Positions 7,991 to 16,779 of a DNA stretch of 64,000 nucleotides are shown here, piece by piece. How positions within the stretch are numbered: position 1 is the first letter of the stretch; the number at the start of each line of letters is the position of its first letter. The stretch comes from Streptomyces antimycoticus. Lineage in GTDB: Bacteria; Actinomycetota; Actinomycetes; Streptomycetales; Streptomycetaceae. The DNA lies in the NCBI RefSeq assembly GCF_005405925.1, contig NZ_BJHV01000001.1:9672001-9736000 (forward strand), given 5' to 3'. Below the pieces are notes generated by a model that was not told the DNA's origin, made no database searches, and saw only the letters and a program-made list of their open reading frames with translations. The translations under genes were made by a program, and so were the position numbers.

Positions 7991-10018
7991 TCATGACATC
8001 GAATCGTCCTGGAGGTACGCCGCGGGCCGCGGATAGCGCTGCAGCGCCGGAGTCTGCCCCGTCGGGTCGTCCTCCTGCTCGCTGAGGGGCACCACCGGGG
8101 CCGCGGCCGCGGCCTTCAGCTCGGCGGGGTCATAGGTCATGGCCTGCGTCCGCTCCACCGGCGACGGCTCGGGCACCCCGGCGTCCCGCTGACCGTAGAC
8201 CGGGATCTGGTCGACCGTCGTCTCCTCGGGCCGGAACAGGTTGTACCCGAACCCCGCCCCCTGCTCCTGGGCGCCCTGGACCTGGACCATCGGAATCTGG
8301 CCGGTCTGCGCCTGGGCGCCCTGGTACTGCGCGCTCTGCGGCTGCGGCGCCATCTGCATGAACGGCGCCTGGCCCTGCGGTGCCTGGCTCTGGGCCGGCT
8401 GCAACCGCGGGGCCTGGAACTGCTGCGCCGCTGCCTGCTGCGGGATCAGCGGCTGCGCGGCCTGGGCCATCTGGGCCTGGGCCATCTGAGGCTGGGCCAT
8501 CTGGGGCTGCGGCAGCGCCGCCGGGGCCTGGTACAGGGGCGTCTGGGCCGGGGGAGTGGCGACATACGCGGGCGACAGCTCCGCGAGCGGCTGCTGCTGC
8601 GCGTAACCCGCCGAGGCACCCGCGAAGGACGCCTGCCCGTACGGGTCGCCGGAGACGCCCTGCGGGGCCGGGAGGGCGGCCGCGGAGTACGTCGGCCGGG
8701 GCCCCTGCGCCATGGGCGCCGCGGGCAGCTGGGGCGGCTGCTGGTAGGAGTAGTCCAGCGACGGCGCCTGCGCGGCGGCGGATCCCCAGGACCCCGGTAA
8801 TTCCGCGTACCCCGAGGTTCCCGCGTACCCCGAGGACAGCGACGGCTGCTGGTCCCAGCCGATCTGCGGGGCGTAGAAGGACGTCCCGTACAGCACCGTG
8901 CTCAGCCCGGTCAGCAGTCGCTGCACATCGGGCTGGGAGCGCACCACCAGCCGCATGAACTGGCTGCTGCTGCCCAGCTTGTTGCCGCATTCGCGCACCA
9001 GCACCCCGTGCTGGGACAGCAGTTGGTCCCGGACCCAGCCGCCGTCCGTTCCGGCCGGCAGCTTGACGAAGACGAAGTTGCCCTGGGAGGGGTAGACCGT
9101 CATCCCGGGCAGCCCGGCCAGCTGGGTGGTCATCTGCTGCCGGTCGCGGCTGAGCATGCGCAGGCTGTCCACGTACTCCTGCCGGTACCGCTTCAGCATG
9201 AAGACGATGACCTCGGCGAAGGAGTTGAGGTTCCACTTGGGCAGCCGGGAGCGGATCTGCACGGCCAGCGACGGATTGGCGACCAGGTAGCCGAAGCGCA
9301 CACCGTGCAGCCCGAAGTTCTTGCCGAGGCTGCGCAGCACGATCACGTTCGGGCGCAGGATGGCCTCGTCGACGACGCTCGGATACGCCTCGGCGTCCGC
9401 GAACTCCAGGAACGACTCGTCGATCACGATCAGATCGAGGTCGGCCAGGGCGTCCATGATGCCGATGAGGGCCTGGCGGGACACCAGCCCGCCGTCGGGG
9501 TTGTTGGGGTTGCAGATCACCGCGACCCGAGAGCCCCGGGAGCGTACGAAGTTGACGAAGGCGTTCGGGTCGAGTGCGAAGCCGCTCATTTCCGGAAGCT
9601 GGAACATGTCGACCCGCTTGCCGGTTTCCATCGGCTGGTCGGTCCAGCGGCCGAAGGTGGGAATCGGCACCGCCAGGCTTTCCTTCACCAGCAGATGGTC
9701 GATCCAGGTGATGAGCTCGGTCGAGCCGTTGCCCATCGCCATGGTCTGCGGCTGCAGCCCGAGCACATCGGCCAGTTCGGCGGTGATGGTCTCCGCGGAG
9801 CTCGGGTAGTAGGTGAGGATGTCCCGCAGCCTGACCGCCATCACGGCGAACATCGCGGGGGTGGGGAAGTAGGGATTGCAGGGGATGCAGAAGTCCACGA
9901 GCTCCTGTCCGCCACCCGTGACCCCGGCGCGGTTGAGCGCGAAGAACGACGGGCTGTGAGCGGTGCCACGGAAAAGCTCCATGGCATCACCGGTATTGCC
10001 GACTGCGGCAACAGTCAC
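7991..10018 (-). CDS. Fold-type I aminotransferase with Gln/Pro/Ala-rich tail
   Basis: About 675 aa. Residues 1-375 form a class I/II PLP aminotransferase of the histidinol-phosphate aminotransferase/CobD group: CNPNNPDGG (about 169-177), DESFLEFAD with the Asp that pairs with the pyridine nitrogen (about 200), the PLP lysine in SLGKNFGLHG (about 233) and VRFGY. After the catalytic domain comes a tail of roughly 290 residues dominated by Gln, Pro, Ala and Met, including a repeated QPQMAQ/AQMAQ motif and probably disordered. The family is normally about 350-380 aa, so the tail is extra. GTG at 10018 is chosen because GAGGAGG lies 8 bases upstream. The substrate is unknown, and no histidine or cobalamin genes are adjacent. 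Confidence 0.85.
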   Translation of the reverse strand: MTVAAVGNTGDAMELFRGTAHSPSFFALNRAGVTGGGQELVDFCIPCNPYFPTPAMFAVMAVRLRDILTYYPSSAETITAELADVLGLQPQTMAMGNGSTELITWIDHLLVKESLAVPIPTFGRWTDQPMETGKRVDMFQLPEMSGFALDPNAFVNFVRSRGSRVAVICNPNNPDGGLVSRQALIGIMDALADLDLIVIDESFLEFADAEAYPSVVDEAILRPNVIVLRSLGKNFGLHGVRFGYLVANPSLAVQIRSRLPKWNLNSFAEVIVFMLKRYRQEYVDSLRMLSRDRQQMTTQLAGLPGMTVYPSQGNFVFVKLPAGTDGGWVRDQLLSQHGVLVRECGNKLGSSSQFMRLVVRSQPDVQRLLTGLSTVLYGTSFYAPQIGWDQQPSLSSGYAGTSGYAELPGSWGSAAAQAPSLDYSYQQPPQLPAAPMAQGPRPTYSAAALPAPQGVSGDPYGQASFAGASAGYAQQQPLAELSPAYVATPPAQTPLYQAPAALPQPQMAQPQMAQAQMAQAAQPLIPQQAAAQQFQAPRLQPAQSQAPQGQAPFMQMAPQPQSAQYQGAQAQTGQIPMVQVQGAQEQGAGFGYNLFRPEETTVDQIPVYGQRDAGVPEPSPVERTQAMTYDPAELKAAAAAPVVPLSEQEDDPTGQTPALQRYPRPAAYLQDDSMS

Positions 10019-10215
10019 GGCGGGACCTCCTCGGTCGCATGGGTCGCGTCGACGCGCTGACACGGCCGTTGCGGCTCGTCCCTCGAGCCTGACGCATGAT
10101 CCCTCGAAGCCGGGCCGGGCGAGGATTTTCGTGGGGCTTGTGAAAACTTCGGGGACATGTGCGCCCGTATCGAATAGAATTCCGCCTCTTGCCCCTTGAG
10201 AATGCCGGCCCGGCC

Positions 10216-12591
10216 TCAGACCGTATCCTCCGGCGGGTGTTCGCCATCGGCTCCCGCGGTGCGGTGCTGTTCCGCTACCCAGACCGCCACCTGCGCACGC
10301 GAGCTGAAACCCAGCTTGCTCAAAATGTGCTCAATATGGCCCTCGGCCGTGCGCTGGGCGATGACCAGGGACGAGGCGATCTCCTTGTTGCTGAGGCCCT
10401 GCGCGACCAGTTGCGCGATTTCGGACTCCCGGGGCGTCAGCGGCGACGGCCGCCCGCCCACCGCCGTCTCCCCGCTGGGCAGTTCGTCCTCGAGCGCGTA
10501 CACCAGCGCCTCGGCGTAGGACAGCCGGGCGCCGAGCCTGAACGCCGCGTTGAAAGCCGGTTTGCCCAGCGCCCGCCGCACCGTGGCCTCGCACTCCTCG
10601 TGGTAGTGGACCAGATGCCCGTAGCCGGAGTGGGCGGCGCCGATGGCGTGCCAGATGGTCCGCAGCGCGCCCAGCAGCCTGGCCGCCCGCGTGTGGTCCC
10701 GGTCGGTGGCCGCGATCCAGGCCAGCACCTCCAGATTGACCGCGACGCCCAGCGGATCGTCCAGCGAGCGGTTGAACGTGAGGCTGTCCTTCTCCAAGGC
10801 GGCCGCCCTGGCCGTGTCGCCCTGGCGCCATACGTCCACGCCGAGCGCCATCATCGTGTAGGCCCGGTGCCAACCCTCGCCGTACGCGTCGCACACCGCC
10901 AGCGACTCCTCGCCCAGGGCGATCGCGCGGGGTGAGTCGCCGATGAAGGAGTGGGCGAGCGAGAGCCGGATGAGCGCCAGGGCCAGCCCCACCGGATCGC
11001 CGGTCGCGCGATGGCGGGTCACGGCCTCCTCGTAGAGCGCGATCGCGGACCGGGTCTCGCTTCGGTACATGGCGACCATGCCGGAGTAGAGCGCGGTGTA
11101 GGCCAGCACCGGGTCCAGGCCCAGCCGGGTCCCGATGGACCGGCTCTCCTCGAGCATGGCCGCGGCGCTGTCGGTGTCCGACTGGATGACGGCCAGCCAG
11201 CTGTCGGTCCACAGGGCCCGCGCTCGTGCCCCGGTGGGTTCGGTGCACAGTGCCAGGGCCTGGTCCAGCCAGCGGCGGCCCTCGCCGAGGTAGTAGCTGG
11301 TGATCCAGTGGTAGAGCAGATCGGCCGCCATCTCCAGACCGTGGCCGGTCTGCCCGGGCTCGGCCAGGCAACCCTCCAGGGCGGTGCGCAGATTGGCGTG
11401 CTCCAGCTGGAGCCGGGCGAACCACTGCACCTGGGCCGGTCCGAAGAGCGCCGCCCGCGCGTCCGCGGCGAGCCCGCGGTAGTAGTCGCGATGGCGGCCC
11501 AGCCGTACGGCCTCCTCCCCGGCGGCCGTCAGCCGCTCACGGCCGTAGCTGCGCAGGGTGTCCAGCATCCGGTAGCGCACCGCCGTCCGGTGCTCCTCCC
11601 TGAGCAGCACCGACTTGTCCACCAGCTCGGTCACCAGGTCCAGGATCTCCTCGCGGTCGATGCCCTCGCCCGAGCAGACCGCCTCGGCCGCGTCCAGGTC
11701 CAGGCTTCCGGCGAACACCGAGACCCGGGCCCACAGCAGCCGCTCCCGCTCGGTGCACAGCTCATAGCTCCAGTCGATCAGCGCGCGCAGCGTCTGATGA
11801 CGGGGGAGGACCGTCCGGGAGCCCGTGGTCAGCAGCCGGAACCGGTCGTCGAGCCGGTCCAGCAGCTGTTGGACGGACAGCGCGCGCAGCCGTACGACCG
11901 CGATCTCGATCCCCAGTGGGATGCCGTCGAGCCGCCGGCAGATCAGCTCGACGGCCTCCCGGTTGTCCTCGGTGAGCTCGAATCCGGGCACGATGGCCGC
12001 CGCCCGCTCGGTGAACAGCCGTATCGCGTCGCACCGCCCGAGCGTGGCGAGGGTGGGCCGTGGCCCCTCGGGGTCCGGCAGCCCCAGGGTGGGGACGGCC
12101 AGGCTCTGCTCACCCGCCGTGCCCAGCGCCTGACGGCTGGTGGCCAGCAGCCGCAGCCGGGGCGCCGCGCGCAGCAGCCGATCGGCGAGCCGGGCGCACT
12201 CCTCCAGGAGGTGCTCGCAGTTGTCGAGGACGATCAGCGCCTCCCGGTCCCGCAGATGGTCGACGAGGACGTCAAGAGCCGGGCGGGGGGAGTGGTCCCG
12301 TATCTCCAGTGCTTCGGTGACGCCCTGGGCGAGCAGCGCGGGATTGTCCAGCTCGGCGAGTTCGGCCAGCCAGACGCCGTCGGGGAAGGCCCGGCGCGCC
12401 TCGTCCGCGACCCGCAGCGCCAGCCGGGTCTTGCCCACTCCGCCGACGCCGGTGAGGGTGACCAGGCGGGACGCGGACAGCATCTCCTTGACCTCGGCCG
12501 CCTCATGCCGACGTCCCACAAAACTCGTCACCTCGGCCGGCAGCCTCACTGTCTGCCGTCCGGTCGGGGTGCTCGTCGCCACCGCACCCAT
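10216..12591 (-). CDS. LuxR-family regulator with NB-ARC-like ATPase and TPR-like repeats
   Basis: About 791 aa. Walker A GVGGVGKT (48-55), Walker B around EALIVLDNCEH (about 118) and an arginine-rich sensor segment (LLATSRQALG) mark an AfsR/MalT-like STAND ATPase. The middle (about 390-700) is helical-repeat-like and the C-terminus holds a LuxR helix-turn-helix (LTPRESEIAQLVAQGLSNKE, then TAEGHIEHILSKLGF). STAND regulators bind DNA after ligand- and ATP-driven oligomerisation. The ATG at 12591 has GAGG upstream and directly precedes the conserved ATPase start; the open frame continues upstream without homology. It is divergent from the DUF5999/ATPase pair. Unlike two of the LAL proteins nearby, its P-loop is intact. 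Confidence 0.88.
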   Translation of the reverse strand: MGAVATSTPTGRQTVRLPAEVTSFVGRRHEAAEVKEMLSASRLVTLTGVGGVGKTRLALRVADEARRAFPDGVWLAELAELDNPALLAQGVTEALEIRDHSPRPALDVLVDHLRDREALIVLDNCEHLLEECARLADRLLRAAPRLRLLATSRQALGTAGEQSLAVPTLGLPDPEGPRPTLATLGRCDAIRLFTERAAAIVPGFELTEDNREAVELICRRLDGIPLGIEIAVVRLRALSVQQLLDRLDDRFRLLTTGSRTVLPRHQTLRALIDWSYELCTERERLLWARVSVFAGSLDLDAAEAVCSGEGIDREEILDLVTELVDKSVLLREEHRTAVRYRMLDTLRSYGRERLTAAGEEAVRLGRHRDYYRGLAADARAALFGPAQVQWFARLQLEHANLRTALEGCLAEPGQTGHGLEMAADLLYHWITSYYLGEGRRWLDQALALCTEPTGARARALWTDSWLAVIQSDTDSAAAMLEESRSIGTRLGLDPVLAYTALYSGMVAMYRSETRSAIALYEEAVTRHRATGDPVGLALALIRLSLAHSFIGDSPRAIALGEESLAVCDAYGEGWHRAYTMMALGVDVWRQGDTARAAALEKDSLTFNRSLDDPLGVAVNLEVLAWIAATDRDHTRAARLLGALRTIWHAIGAAHSGYGHLVHYHEECEATVRRALGKPAFNAAFRLGARLSYAEALVYALEDELPSGETAVGGRPSPLTPRESEIAQLVAQGLSNKEIASSLVIAQRTAEGHIEHILSKLGFSSRAQVAVWVAEQHRTAGADGEHPPEDTV

Positions 12592-12897
12592 CGATGCCTC
12601 GCACCGGGCTCGGGTGGACGGGCCGATGCCCGTACGGACCCGAAACCCTCCATTCCAGGCTATGCCCGGGCCGGGAGCCACCGCACGCACTTCGGGCGGG
12701 GGGTCCGCCTGCCGGGGCGGTGTTTCACCGAGGGTGAGCGGGTGGCGGCCACCCGTGACCTCCCCCGGGGGCCGGGGGCGGGTTCGGGTACCGATGCGGG
12801 GAGATCTCCCCTCGTCGCGCACCGCCCCGCCGACCCACCATGGTGACCTCGGAAACGAGTTCCGCCGGTCCATGGCGGAAGATCGAAGGTTCGGACC
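12592..12897. other. Divergent intergenic region, LuxR regulator / DUF5999
   Basis: 306 bases without a supported gene; both frames that run through it lack homology and ribosome sites. It must carry the promoters of both divergent genes, but I see no clear -35/-10 pair. GC content stays high throughout. Confidence 0.4.
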
Positions 12898-13092
12898 ATG
12901 TGCCTCCATCAACCTCCCTGTCCGTCGGCCGACGCATCGGATCATGATTCGGCGCGTCTGGTGGCCAGCCACCCCGAGCAGGGGTGGAGCCTGCTCTGCA
13001 ACGGAGTGGTGATCTTCGCGGACACGGGTGAACTCCTTCCCGACGGGCGTGCCATCCCCGCCCCCCGGATCAGCCCCGACCAGTCGACATGA
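12898..13092 (+). CDS. DUF5999 family mini-protein
   Basis: A 64 aa protein matching the Streptomyces DUF5999 family: it begins MCLHQPPCPSADASD, continues SHPEQGWSLLCNGVVIFADT and ends with GELLPDGRAIPAPR. Two N-terminal cysteines and a third in LLCNG are conserved in the family, but no function has been assigned. Its stop overlaps the start of the next gene (ATGA), so it is translationally coupled to the RsbW-like ATPase. A GAAGG ribosome site precedes the ATG. Confidence 0.85.
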   Translation: MCLHQPPCPSADASDHDSARLVASHPEQGWSLLCNGVVIFADTGELLPDGRAIPAPRISPDQST

Positions 13093-13595
13093 ATGCGACC
13101 ACCGTCACCCTCTCGTGCGGCGCCCCGGTGAGCACCGAGCGCCGGCTTGAGGCTGCCCGGCCTCCCGCCACCCGTGGCGGGACGTCGTGGCTGCTGCCCT
13201 CCGAGCCCTCGTCGGTGCCCATGGCCCGGCGGCTGACCATCGCCCAGCTCGGGGTATGGGCGATGCACGACTTTTCCGACGACGCCGAGCTGCTCGTCAG
13301 CGAGCTGGTGACCAATGCCCTGCGGCACGCCGGCGGACCGATCCGCCTGACGCTCTCCCTGTGCTCCGTCGACCGCGCCTTCCGGTGCGAGGTGGCGGAT
13401 GAGGACCCCGGGCAGCCCCGGGTGCGCCGGACATGCGGCGATGACGAAGGCGGCCGCGGACTCCATCTGCTGGACCTGCTCTCCCGCTGCTGGGGCTCCA
13501 CCTGCACGGCGGCGGGCAAGGTCGTCTGGTTCGAGCTCCACCCACCTGCCCTCGCGCTGGAAGCCGCCCTGGAAGAAGGGCACATGACCCCGTGA
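13089..13595 (+). CDS. ATP-binding protein of the RsbW/HATPase_c anti-sigma type
   Basis: A 168 aa GHKL-fold ATPase. The N box is ELVTNALRHAGGP (about 74-86), the G1 box EVADEDPGQPRVR, and the G2 region EGGRGLHLLDLLS. Stand-alone proteins of this type in Streptomyces resemble RsbW/SpoIIAB anti-sigma kinases and usually act with STAS anti-anti-sigma proteins and SpoIIE phosphatases; such a phosphatase occurs at 40.8 kb, but no partner is adjacent. It overlaps the DUF5999 gene by 4 bases (ATGA). A large hairpin follows 66 bases after its stop. Confidence 0.88.
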   Translation: MNATTVTLSCGAPVSTERRLEAARPPATRGGTSWLLPSEPSSVPMARRLTIAQLGVWAMHDFSDDAELLVSELVTNALRHAGGPIRLTLSLCSVDRAFRCEVADEDPGQPRVRRTCGDDEGGRGLHLLDLLSRCWGSTCTAAGKVVWFELHPPALALEAALEEGHMTP

Positions 13596-13661
13596 ACGTG
13601 AGCCGACGAAAGGAGATGCCATAGACGACTTCATGCCTCGTACCCACACAGTGATACCGAA

Positions 13662-13715
13662 AGGCCCGGGGACGGAATGGTGATCGCCCTCACCACGCCT
13701 TCCGTCTCCGGGCCT
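13662..13715 (+). terminator. Long hairpin after the RsbW-like gene
   Basis: The arms 13662-13677 and 13700-13715 pair over 16 positions with a single G-T wobble, and an inner TGGTGA/TCACCA stem extends it. It is the likely terminator of the DUF5999-ATPase operon. Confidence 0.7.
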
Positions 13716-13735
13716 CACTGATCGATATTGATCGT

Positions 13736-13751
13736 CATGACAGCGGTCATG
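13736..13751. promoter_or_regulatory. CATGAC-N4-GTCATG dyad upstream of first LAL gene
   Basis: A perfect 6+6 inverted repeat with a 4-base spacer, 72 bases before the GTG of the first LAL gene. A near-repeat of TGATCG flanks it at 13719-13734. The position fits a promoter operator; no binding protein can be named. Confidence 0.35.
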
Positions 13752-13822
13752 TAGCCTCCTGATCGCGGCAGTAGCACACTTTTCCGGAAAGTTATTCGCT
13801 TTTTGTGGCTCGAGGAGGCTGC

Positions 13823-16722
13823 GTGGTGGACCGGAAAATCGATTCCGGTTTACCGGGCGCGCTGGTCGGGCGCGCTGCCGAACTCGCGGCGCTGACCACC
13901 CACGCGGAGGCCGCCCGCAACGGCCGTTCCGGTCTGGTGGTCCTGTCGGGCCCGGCAGGAATCGGCAAGACCAGTCTGCTGCGCGCGTTCCTCGACAGCG
14001 ACGTCTGCCGGAAGATGACCGTTCTGCACGGCACCTGCGGTGAGGTGGTGGCCGGCGCCGGCTACAGCGGAGTGCGCGCCCTCTTCGGGGGACTCGGGCT
14101 CGCGGCCGGGGATGCCCAGGATTCCCCGCTGCTGCGCGGCAGCGCCCGCCGCGCCCTTCCCGCGCTCAGCCCCCACCCGGGCGAGGAGGGGCCGTCCACG
14201 GCCGCCTCCGTCTACCCGGTGCTGCACGGCCTGTACTGGCTCGCTGCCAACCTGATGACCCAGGGCCCGCTCGTGCTCGTCCTGGACGATGTGCACTGGT
14301 GCGACGAGCGGTCCCTGCGCTGGATCGACTTCCTGCTGCGCCGGGCCGACGAGCTGCCGCTGCTGGTGGTGCTGGCCCAGCGCACCGAGGAGGAACCGGT
14401 CGCCCCCGCGGCCCTGGCGGACATCCTCGCCCAGCCCCGCTCCTCGGTGATCCGCCTCGACCCGCTGACCGACTTCGAAGTGGCCGAAATGGCCCGCCAG
14501 GTCTTCGCGGCCCCCGTCGCGCACGCCTTCGCCGGGCGCGCCGCCGCCGTCTGCGGCGGCAATCCGCTTACCGTCACCCGGCTGCTGCGCGAGCTGCGGA
14601 CCAAGGGCGTCTCACCCGACGAGAGCGGCCTGCGCGAGATCGCCGAGGTCGGGCAGTACGTGGTCGCCCTGTCCGTGCGCGCCCTCTTCGACGCCCGGCC
14701 CGGCTGGGTCCGGGACGTGGCCACCGCCATCGCGGTGCTCGGCGAGGAGGACGTGGAGCACATCGGCGCGCTGGCCGGGGTGCCCGCGGCCCGGGTCGCG
14801 GAGGCCGTGGAACTGCTGCGCGGGGCCGAGGTGATGGCACCGGACCGGGCGGACCTGGCCCATGACGTGGTGCGCTCCGCGGTGCTGGAGGCCGCCGGGG
14901 AGGAGCCGCTGGCCGAGCTGCGCGCCCGGGCGGCCCTGCTGCTGAGCGATGCCGGACGGCCCGCCGAGGAGGTCGCCAACCAGGTGCTGCTGGTGCCCGG
15001 CACCCCTCAGCCGTGGATGGGCTGGGTGCTGCGGGAGGCCGCCGTCCAGGCCGAGCACCGCGGCGCCCCGGAGGCCGCCGCCCGCTATCTCTACCGCGTC
15101 CTGGAGGCGGAGCCGGACAGCCTGTCGGCCCATGTCCCGCTCGCCAAGGCGCTCGCGGAGATCAATCCCGCCGAGGCCATCCGCCTGCTCAGGCGCGCGC
15201 TCACGCTGGCGACCGACGTCCGTACCAAGGCGCCCATCGCCGTGCAGTTCGGCCTCACCTGCCTCACCGTCCAGCAGTCGCCGACCGCCGTCCGGGTGCT
15301 CAGCGAGGTGCTCGACGAGCTCGAGGACGAGCTGGGGCCCGACCCCGATCCGCGCGACCGTGAGCTGCGCACCCTCGTCCAATCGGCGCTGCTGATCAGC
15401 GGATCCGACGAGAAGGCCACGATCCACACGGTCCGGGAGCGCTTCGCGCGGATTCCCGAACCCTCCGGGGACACCCCCGCCCAGCGGCAGCTGCTCGCCA
15501 TGATGACGGTCCTGTCCGCGATGGAGGGCCGCTCGGTGCGGCGGACCGTGGAACAGGCCCGCCGCGCACTGGACTCCTCGGACCGGCTCGACAACTGGTC
15601 GCTGCTCTTCTCCGCGTTCACCCTGGGCCTGGCCGACGAGGTCGAGGGGGCGATGGAGGCGCTGGACCACGCGCTGCGCCAGGGCCAGGACAACGCCGCG
15701 GTGTGGTCGTATGTGATCACCCTGTCCTACCGCGCCATGCTGCTGCATGGTTTCGGCGCGATCCCCGACGCGCTCGCCGACGCCCAGACCGCCGTCGAGA
15801 TCATCGGCGAGGAGCGCTGGAGCGGCAATGTGACCATGCCCCAGACCGCGCTGGCGACGATCCTGATCGACCGGGGCGAACCGGAGCGGGCCGAGCAGCT
15901 GCTGGCCGCCGTCACCCGGCCGAACCTGGACGGGTTCGTCATGGAGTACCACTGGTATCTCATGGCCCGCGCCCGGGCCCGCTGGGCGCTCGGCGACGGT
16001 GCCACCGCGCTGCGGCTGCTGCTCGACTGCGGTGCCTCCCTGGAGGATTCCGGTTTCGCCAACCCGGCGTTCCTGCCCTGGTGGACCGAGGCGGCCTGTG
16101 TGCTCGCGGCGGAGAAGCGGGCGGACGAGGCGCGGGACCTGGTCGAGCACGGCGCCGAGCTGGCCCGCCGCTGGAGCACCCCGCGCGCCTTCGGACTCGC
16201 CGCCCTCGCCCGCGGGGTGACCACCCCCGGCGAGGAGGGCATCGCGCATCTCACCGAGGCGGTCGAGCACCTCTCCGGGTCGCCCGCCCGCGCCGAGCAC
16301 GCCCGGGCCGAGTTCCTGCTCGGCGGCGCGCTGCTGGACATCGGGCGCCCGCGCGACGCCCGGGAGCGGCTGCGCTCGGCCGTCGACCTCGCCCAGGGCT
16401 GCGGCGCGCTCGCGCTCGCCAAGGACGCCCGTAACCGGCTGGTCGCCGCGGGCGGCCGGATGCGCGAGATCACCGCCTCACCGGTCGACCTGCTCACCGG
16501 CACCGAGCACAAAGTGGCCCAAATGGCCTCGCGCGGGCGGGCAACCGTGAGATCGCCGAGTCGCTGTTCGTCACCGTACGCACCGTCGAGACCCATCTCA
16601 CCAGCGTCTACCGGAAGCTGAGTGTCGGTCAGCGCGGTGAGCTGGCCGCGGTGCTGAACAGCCCGAGCCTTCCCGACCCACAGGCACCGGCGTGGGTCTT
16701 CGCTTCCCGCGGCCGACGCTGA
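13823..16722 (+). CDS. LAL-type LuxR regulator 1 (frameshifted in its DNA-binding domain)
   Basis: A large ATP-binding LuxR regulator, about 966 aa if repaired. Residues near the start read LVGRAAELAAL, then an intact Walker A GPAGIGKTS and Walker B VLVLDDVHWCDE; the long middle is helical-repeat-like. The C-terminus should be a LuxR helix-turn-helix. As sequenced, the frame is lost at 16535-16540 and stops at 16621. The missing part (GNREIAESLFVTVRTVETH, then SVYRKLSVGQRGELAAVL) continues in the next frame to a stop at 16722. One extra G in the GGG run at 16535-16537 repairs it. GTG at 13823 is chosen for the GAGGAGG just upstream. It is the first of three tandem LAL genes, most similar in layout to polyene cluster activators (NysRI/AmphRI type). 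Confidence 0.85.
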
Positions 16723-16767
16723 CGCGCACGCGGGACCGGGTGCCACGTCCGCACCCCGCCCCAGGCA

Positions 16768-16779
16768 TATAGTCACACC
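16768..16779 (+). promoter_or_regulatory. Leaderless-type -10 element before LAL gene 2
   Basis: TATAGT (16768-16773) ends 6 bases before the ATG, and no ribosome site is present. This spacing puts the transcript start at or next to the A of the ATG, the usual sign of a leaderless actinobacterial mRNA. It suggests the second LAL gene has its own promoter although only 57 bases separate it from the first. Confidence 0.55.

Noticed and set aside
10951..12846. A 631-codon open frame antisense to the LuxR regulator
   Set aside because: No homology or ribosome site; composition is that of a shadow frame. The opposite strand has clear Walker and helix-turn-helix motifs.
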